Source of the DNA: Avena insularis
Lineage: Eukaryota; Streptophyta; Magnoliopsida; Poales; Poaceae
Direction: 5' to 3'
Assembly (NCBI GenBank): GCA_023614405.1
Contig: CM042685.1
Coordinates: 82,884,684-82,948,683 of the forward strand
Length of the DNA stretch: 64,000 bases
Part shown: positions 56,610 through 64,000 of the stretch, one piece after another
How the letters are laid out: each line of letters starts with the position of its first letter
Position numbering within the stretch: the first letter of the stretch is position 1
The notes under the pieces: generated by a model
Told to the model about the DNA's origin: nothing
What the model saw: only the letters and a program-made list of their open reading frames with translations
Database searches by the model: none
Made by a program: the position numbers and the translations under genes

Positions 56610-59600
56610 TGTAACACCCTCGGATCGGCCCTATGCAAGTTTTAGCGATTCCCGCCAAACCCGCATAGAAACGATTCAGAGGTGCCCACCAGGCACTTGC
56701 GTGCGGGTGGAAAACGAAGTAATATCATTATACAATAGTCCACAATGGAACCCATAGAACAGATATATACAACAACGACTCCATGAGTCAAGAATACAGA
56801 TATACAGTATAAAGATCCAAATTACCTTGAAAACGATACAACGTCCAAGTACGGACAAGATGCAAATGGGGCTAAGAGCCCTGAAGAATAACCAATGGCG
56901 TCCATAACCCTGCCAAGTCCAAGCCGGAAGGGTAACCCTGCTAACAACGTCGATCTCAAAACCTACTTAAACAAAAAGGGGTGCCGACAAAGGGCAAAGG
57001 AAAAATAGAGCGGTCAGTACTAAGGCCAGTACACTACGAGACTAAAATTCGGCGGTCCTCGCCTACATAGGTACGATGGACTGAGGCGGCAGCGCAGCAT
57101 GCACTAAACAACCTATAGAGACTCAATATAACTGGCGACTGTCAGATAGGGATAAGAAAGACCTAATCGGATCCAACCTGAATCTATCACCAAGCATACC
57201 CATCCTGGTTTTTCCCCCTCGAGACCAAACGAGGAAGTCAACCGAGGAACTCACACAGTTGGCAGTTTTGTTCATCCCGTTATAGTTGTGGCAATTATTG
57301 GTCAGATATAGATAACATGAGTCATCCTGATATTATAAACAGTGGACGGTTTTAGTTAACCATTCCGATGTAGTTGCAATACTTACTAGTCAGGTACATA
57401 TAGCATGAGGCATCCCAAAACCAGCAGTTGTTGGTACTTTTATTTAGCCATTCCGTTGTAGTGAAGCTGATTACTAGTCATTATAAAGTCAAATTTATAG
57501 CACTACTTTAGTTATAGTTGTCTATGATCGATATACTGTGCTCCAAGTCGTCCATAATCGCGGACACGGCTTTCAGAAAGTTTTACCCTGCAGGGGTGCA
57601 TAAATAGCAACACACGCACGATCAACCTCGGGAAAAACCAAATGAAAACCCAACGAGGCATCACAACAGAACATTCACAAGATTCATATTTGATTTCAGG
57701 GGGCCACCCAACCAAGCTACCCGCGACGAAGTTGGCCGGCTCCGAGACGGACCCAGAGGTTTGTGCCAATGGCTGTAAACGACTGGGAACCCGAAAGTGT
57801 GACTGGGCTTGTCGATACCGCGAAAACATTCCACATTTGTTCCTAAATAGTACAGATTCTCCACGCGCAATCGTAAATAAAGCAGTAAAGCATGACAAAA
57901 GTACAGGATAGTAATAAAGCCCCAAACTACTTTGTGGCTCCAAGGAATTAAATATGACTCAAGCTAGGGTTAGGGGGATTCATGGTCCCACATGCGTATA
58001 GTGCGAATATTCAAAGAACAGGTATCAAGTACTCGGGGTCCTACGGGACACAAGTGGACGGTTAAAAACCAAATAACATCTATTGCCCACCTGTGCCTCT
58101 GCATTTACCAACTTCAATTTTAGTTGTTAAACGGTAATTAAAGTCATGATCATCTCCAACATTAAACATGCGGCTTTACTCCAACAATTGTGGAAGATCG
58201 ACGACGCGACGCATCACCTGCGCAAGCAACTACGACTCGCAAGGCCGACTATCTACCAAACAACATGTAATAGGATGTGTCCATGGCAATATAAGGGCTG
58301 CAGGTAAGTATAATGGGGTATGGAATCTATAGCATCGCAACACAGATAGCAATAGATCAACAGGAGGAAGTAAAGACTAGAAATGTAAAATAGGTAGAAA
58401 GGGGGAGAATGCTCGCCTGGAAAACATTGCCGAAGGTTCATCCGAAGATCGGGTCGATACTCGCATCAACTCATCGGCCTAATCCGTGAAGAAGTAAAGC
58501 ACTAGAAGAAACACCGGATGCACTATTTAATACTACGTCAGAAGATCGAGCATGATGCATGTATGATGTATGACATGGCAAAGGTGTGATGCAACTAGGC
58601 AATATTAAACGGAATCGGGGTCCCGGCAATTAATTAGAAGGTTCATGTTGTTTAGTTACCCCGCAAATTTAAACGTTGTCTTAATAGGGCAAAATATGTC
58701 ACCGGTTCGATGCACAAATTTAAATGGGACTAATATTAGACTAGAAAAGCCCACATATGGCCTCTATATTTAATTATAAGGTGAATCGGCATAATGTCCC
58801 CAAACCACATGAGATGTGTGCAAGCATGAATAATTATATGCAACAATTATATATCATTTATAAAATAGAGCTCAGATAGGGTTCACACATCTCGGATCGA
58901 TGATATTGGTTCAGGTATTCGACGGGTTCGGACGCATCAGGATCGGTCTTCGGGGTTCAATCTTCGGACATTGAATCTGTGAGGGAGGTCTTGTTGGTGG
59001 TCTTCGAGTGTACCTAAATGTCGGAGATCTTGTCAGGATTCCCAGCCAAACATACACAACCTAAGAGGCACATGCCAACTTGTTCTGTATTATGTACTGC
59101 AACATGCAGAAGCAACCGAACGGACATAGGCATCGAGGGATACCAAGGCTACCTGATATTGGACAACAACAGAGACAACGACGATATTGGATTCATCTTG
59201 GCCGAGGTCAAGGTCATGGGCCGTTTCAGGTCGTGTGGAAGCAGAGGCGGTGCGGCTCAAAGCATCTTGCGCCATGAGGAGACGGAGTGTGGCGAGACAG
59301 AGGCGAAGGCAGGCGAGACGCTGGGAAGGGCGTGAACGAGAGTCCCTGGCGGCGGACGCGTGGCCGAGCCGAAGGCGACGCCTTGCAGAGGCGACGGCGG
59401 CAGACCCGCAGGAAGAAGGAGGCACATGCGGTGGAAGTTGGGGGTGCCGCAGACGAGAGGGAGGCGGCCGACGGGGGACACGATGGCGCCCGGGGCCAGG
59501 AGTGGCCATGGCGGGGATGCAGGAGGACGTGCGTAGATGAGCTTCGGGGATGGCGTGGCCGGAGGGAATGGCGGTGGCCAACGCCTCGCAACCTTGCAGG

Positions 59601-60438
59601 CGCAGCACGACGTCTCAGCGGCGGCTGGACACAGGAGAGGCGACGCCAAGAAGGAGAGAAGGAGGCGGGAGGAGGGAGGCAGCGGCTTGGCGTTGAGGGA
59701 GGGAGGCGAGGAGAGGCGACGGGAGGGGGATCAGCCCTGGTGACGGGTTCGCTGGCGGCGGACAGAGGCTCAAGCAGGGGAGGAGGGGAACGAGGGAGGC
59801 GGTGGCGGAGGGGCGACCGGAGGTCGAGGCGAAGGAGGCGCTGGCGGCGGCGAGCTCGTGGGATCGAGCAGGACAGAGGAGGCGAGTTGGGTGGTTCGCA
59901 AAGGGGACGGGGTCCCGTGCGGGGATTGCGGGCGCGGGACCGCGAGTGGGTCCAGGGGGTCAGTGGCGACACGGGATGGGGTTGTGTTTATGTACGCACA
60001 GGGTTGACCGGGTCTGGGTGATGTGGTGTGCGTGCGTGAGTGTGTGTTTTGGGTTTGAAAGGGGGTGGTGGCGGCAGGGAGAGGAGTAGGTGGGATTTAG
60101 GGTTGTAGAGGGATTAGGGTTTATTCTAGTGGGGTAGTAGGTGGCCTGTTGACTGGGCCTTTGGCCTGGCCGACTGGGCTGCCTCCCCCCACTAACAAAA
60201 AAAATTTATTTATTATTTTTCTTTCTTATAGAACAAAACATTTGCAAAAAGGTTTTAGATAAATAAAAGATCCGAATGAATCTAGGGTTTCGATTTGAAC
60301 AAAGGGGGGAATATCTGGAAAACAAAATAGGCTTTTGGGAAATAGTTTTAGACGAATAAATGCATGATGTTGTCATGATGATGCACATAATAAAAACAAC
60401 AGCGATTTTCTAGTAGTGGATTTACCCGGGGTGCTACA
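56610..60438 (-). mobile_element. Solo LTR D (Gypsy-type, reverse orientation) in the S2 3' LTR
   Basis: 3829 bp, starts TGTAACACCC and ends GGGGTGCTACA. Flanks are CGATA (56605-56609) and CGGTA (60439-60443), a 5-bp duplication with one later change. Orientation is set by the block CCATAATCGCGGACACGGCT at 57552-57571, which matches solo LTR B in 19 of 20 bases and reads the same way. The GC-rich block at 59190-60080 holds long overlapping frames on both strands with no domain. No retroelement genes are inside. Confidence 0.88.
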
Positions 60439-61355
60439 CGGTAGTGCCGCTTGGACACGGTAGTGCCGCTCGGCAGTACCGGGCGACACTAAGGGAGGAC
60501 TAGACCTTTCTTTCTTGCTCAGTACCAACCGGTACTACCGCCCTGACCGGTAGTACCGCTTCTCACGACCAGTACTACTGCTTGGCGGTAGTACCGCAAG
60601 GTGGGTCCGGGCGTGACTGAGGCTGGCTCGATCATGTGACGCACCCCCGGTACTTGGTCTGGTACCTGACCAGTAGTACCGGTTGTGACCGGTACTACCG
60701 CTTGAGTACCGGTAGTACCCGTGCATTTAATGCCCAACGGGAAGATCTGCTTAGGGAGCTATAAATACCCCTCCACCTACCTTGGGACAAGGTGCTCGTT
60801 GCATTTAAGAACACCCCATCCATTTGAGCCACCAAATTGCCAAGATCTCTTCACTCAACCATCCAAAGTCGTTGATCTTTGGAGAATCGAAGAAGGAGCC
60901 CTTGATCTACTACTTCACCAAGAGAGATCTTCATTTTCCCCTCATTCACTTGAGGGCCCCTTGCTCTAGTGTTTCTTTGGAAACTCTAGTTCTAGATTTG
61001 GTTCTTACAAGTTTGTCTTTGATTGTTTGACAACTTGCTTGTATTCAGGAGCCTCCAATTAAGTTGTGGATGTGTGCCTCGAACTAGTTATAAAGGTGCC
61101 GGCTTCCATCTTGAAGGTTGCCGATATAGTGGAAGAGGTGAATCAAACCCATCGGGGTGAGGTTCATGGGAGAATAAGGGAGGCCTTTCGTGGCGTAGGT
61201 GGTTTGGTACCACCCCCTCTCCAAACATAGACGTACTTCCCCTCAAAAGGAAGGAACTACGGTAAACAAATCCTTGTGTCTTCGCGTCCACCACTTTGGT
61301 TACTTTTATCCTTTACCGCACTCTACTTTACTTGTTCGTACTTAGTGTTGTGCTA
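60439..61355 (+). repeat. S2 3' LTR, second part
   Basis: The palindrome array resumes and the TATA box (60760-60767) and downstream LTR sequence follow collinearly with 46320-47260. It stops at GTGTTGTGCTA, where the 5' LTR would continue GTTGG. Confidence 0.92.
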
Positions 61356-64000
61356 TACTACAAGAAATGTGCTATTTTTTGACCCTCCATATTGGTTACT
61401 GAATGGTCATTGTTCTTCATTTATAACCTTCTTGTGACCAAAGACACATGGTCAAAAGCTGAGAGTGACTAACGGACTATAAAGACTTTTCCTATGAATT
61501 GGTTATAGACTATTATGACCAATCTAGATGATTTGGTCATTGCTTATCTAGGTTGTCCACGTAAGCCTTCACATAAGCCAATCTTACATGGCAATACTTG
61601 TAGATTGAATTCAGCCCAATCCAACAGAGTGCTCTATATGGGCCAAGCCCAACAATTCTAGCCTTTTTACTTAACAAATTTAGAATTTACGATGCAAATA
61701 TTTAGTAGGACAAGCCCAAAAATTCAGCCCATATATTTTTTAGCCTCGGCATGTTTTGGCCCAATATTTTTGTCCAATTTTAATTTTTTAAAAGTTGGTC
61801 CCAATTGTCAGATTGTCCCAACTATCACGGGTCCTATTTGTCTAGCTGGACACACTCATCATAATTTCAAATGGCTGGTCCTACTTGGTCTCACGTTTCA
61901 ACAAAAAAAATTACATATATTTGAAATATAGACACACAAATGAAAAAAAATTGATCTGGACAGAAAGAGAATATACAAACTTCTTGAAATAGTGGCCAAA
62001 CTTATCTTAGTTACAGTTTAAAATAGTGAACATACAACATGTAGTGAACATACAACACAATAACTTACAACCGAATGAATATACAACAGACAGGGACTTA
62101 CAACCGAATTTCAAATATGTAAGCACACAAAAAGGTTATGACCCTTGTAACCCACAAAGAACATTGTGTATTTCGACTCAGGAAGGCCTTGTGCCATTGT
62201 CTCCTTGCACAAGCTTTAGTAAACAACCGTAGCAAACCATCGCCCTTATGGACAATGGTAAACAACAATAAATTTTTGGTTCACCTTGGTTCTAAGACCA
62301 TATGTTATATCAGTCAGCTCCATCTTGCAAAAGAAGACAAAACGACATCAATATAATATGGAAGAGAAGAACAAATGTGTATTCAAGCACACTTTATAAT
62401 ATATTCAAACAGAAAATTAACAGATTCAATGAGTAAATAAGCAGCATACAAACAGAACTGTTGCACTCAAAAAGAAGTTTTGACAAAATATAACATATTG
62501 AGCTATTCGTTGACTTTTTCCTTTATAGTAGGACATCAAGAGTTTAGGATGCATGGACATGTCGAGTTGGTTTACTGAAGAAGCTACTATAATACAATGA
62601 TAATTTGATGTACAAGATACAAATAAATTCTAGGACAAAAACTATATATATGTTTCCTAGTCACAAAATAAAATTGCCCAAGGACTAACGCATTCATCAT
62701 CCCTGCCTTAATATTAATTTTATTGCAACTATCACAAAAATTGGAAGGAGTAGCCGCTGCCAGTGGGAAGAACTAGTTTAATTATTACAAGTAGCAGAGC
62801 AATACACCCAAATACATGTCCATAACATAGTGAATCACATGCATGGTAACGATAGGAAACTAAATCATCAAGGACAAACCTGGAGATGGTCTTGGATTCT
62901 TCAACTTGTAGCTGCAGTAGGGGAGCGAAGCGACATCTCTTCTTCAGCATGTGAGGCAGGTAGTGGAGGAAAAACAATGGAGGGATCCAGTACCTCTCCT
63001 ACCTCTCGCCGAGGTAATCTAAAATACTACCATATATAAGAACACACATAATAATACAAAAAAGCAAACTCTGCAGCAGACAACCAACCATGCGATACAA
63101 AACCATGATAAGCAGGGTTGGAGAGAGTGAGATTACTACCCGATGCCATAGTTGAGGGTGATGCCATCCTAGCTCGACGAAGAGCCTGTCATCCGTCGAG
63201 GGAAAAGCAGCAGCAAGCAGGAGACTTACTATCTAGCAAGCAATAATTGTATTTAACATCATCCTTGATAGGAGACAACAAGCACAAGAAATGTTTCCAT
63301 CCGTACATAGATTTTCAGGTTGCACTACTAGTCTTTTCTACAAGAATACCACATTTCTTGTCACTAAGAAGACACACCAAAACAGATACAACAGAATCAT
63401 GAAGAAAAATAAAGAAAAAAGAATTAAAACAGAGCATTTGATGGAAAAAATTGACTTAGGATGCAGCCATTTACATTTAGCGAGTAGTATTATAACATTC
63501 TGCTAGTCTACAATTTTCTACAGGAATATACCAGAAATTCTCTACTGGAATACAAGTAGAAGAAACAGATGTTTAATTATTGCAATTAGCAGCACCAAAT
63601 TCCTAATTTTAGTGCAGGTCTATATTTCATTTTGAAACTTATGCGTGCTGCTCCAACAATGCATTCATTTTGAATCCTAGTATAAATTTTCTACCGTACA
63701 TATATATAACGCAGCAACATCAATCAGGATTCAAAAGGTACATTGTTGGATGTCGTTGGGCTATTGGTTGGGCTACTCTGTCTGCATATGAAAATACAAA
63801 AATGTTAAGAAATTTAGGGAAGGTAGTGATCTACCAAATGTTAAAGTAGCAATTTTTGTTAACTCTATGCTTAAATTATAAGCAAGTAGTTTAGTTAACA
63901 TTTACAATGGATAAATATAGAGATATCTCATGCAAGCATCGGTTCAAGATTCTACATCTTTTTTACCACAATAAGTGACAATAATATGATGCAGACTTGC
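61356..64000. mobile_element. CACTA-like DNA transposon terminus, runs off the window
   Basis: The inserted sequence starts TACTACAAGAAATGTGC, one base from the common grass CACTA terminus CACTACAAGAAA. It follows CTA, a possible 3-bp duplication. The first ~200 bp repeat TGGTCAT/ATGACCA-type words in both orientations, as subterminal repeats of CACTA elements do. No transposase domain is recognised in the 2.6 kb seen; beyond about 61560 the sequence is AT-rich with scattered short frames only. The other end, and thus the classification, cannot be confirmed here. Confidence 0.5.

Larger units (their letters stand above)
46115..61355 (+). mobile_element. Sirevirus 2 (S2): Ty1/Copia retrotransposon, right end outside the window
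   Basis: Same architecture and close sequence similarity to S1: LTR TGAAAGAGC...CCTTTCA, primer site, gag, pol, inter-ORF palindrome cluster, downstream ORF and multiple polypurine tracts. The pol gene is uninterrupted by insertions but has many stops and frameshifts. The 3' LTR is split by solo LTR D (56610-60438) and by a CACTA-like element at 61356. The final ~140 bp of the LTR are not seen. Confidence 0.93.

Noticed and set aside
59226..60021. Long overlapping frames on both strands (up to 248 codons) in the GC-rich part of solo LTR D
   Set aside because: Low-complexity Arg/Pro/Ser or Gly/Arg translations without domains, inside LTR sequence, open on both strands because GC-rich DNA has few stops.
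62732..62977. 81-codon minus-strand hydrophobic frame near the right end
   Set aside because: No matching splice structure or domain; AT-rich element interior, not supportable as a gene.

Overview
The window looks like repeat-dense nuclear DNA of a large-genome grass, most likely a member of the Triticeae (wheat, Aegilops, barley or rye group). The reasons are stacked, nested LTR retrotransposons, Stowaway MITEs with the CTCCCTCCG terminus, Helitron-like ends of the GCAACGCACGGGC...CTAGT type and a CACTA-like terminus. I see no intact host gene. Every coding region I can identify is a retroelement gene, and nearly all are broken by stops and frameshifts.

Layout. 1-4191 is low-copy-looking, exon-like but unassigned sequence with one Stowaway MITE and a possible F-box fragment. 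4192-10418 holds three Helitron-like elements placed head to tail, with MITEs in and after them. 10675-11316 is a 21-bp minisatellite. It is split by a complete 16.1-kb Copia element of Sirevirus type (11317-27421, TSD GTTGC) and then by a reverse-oriented solo LTR (27495-31225). The array resumes and ends at about 31860. After a GC-rich orphan stretch, a Gypsy element with a 4.0-kb LTR starts at 32586. It is cut at 40271 by a second, internally deleted LTR element that I tentatively call Athila-like. That element is cut at 46115 by a second Sirevirus, whose 3' LTR is itself interrupted by another reverse solo LTR (56610-60438) and by a CACTA-like element (61356 to the window end). Nesting on the right is therefore four levels deep, and the right halves of several elements lie beyond the window.

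The two Sireviruses (S1 at 11317, S2 at 46115) share one plan: LTR with a dense array of an odd palindrome (CGGTAGTACCG) upstream of a TATA box; initiator-Met-type primer binding site; long gag with zinc knuckle and coiled coil; pol in Copia order (protease, integrase, reverse transcriptase, RNase H); several polypurine tracts; then an extra downstream ORF preceded by its own cluster of the same palindrome. In S1 this ORF contains a 372-bp GT-AG segment that is exactly missing from S2, consistent with an intron lost through a spliced RNA intermediate. All boundaries come from reading the sequence by eye. No alignments or database searches were run.
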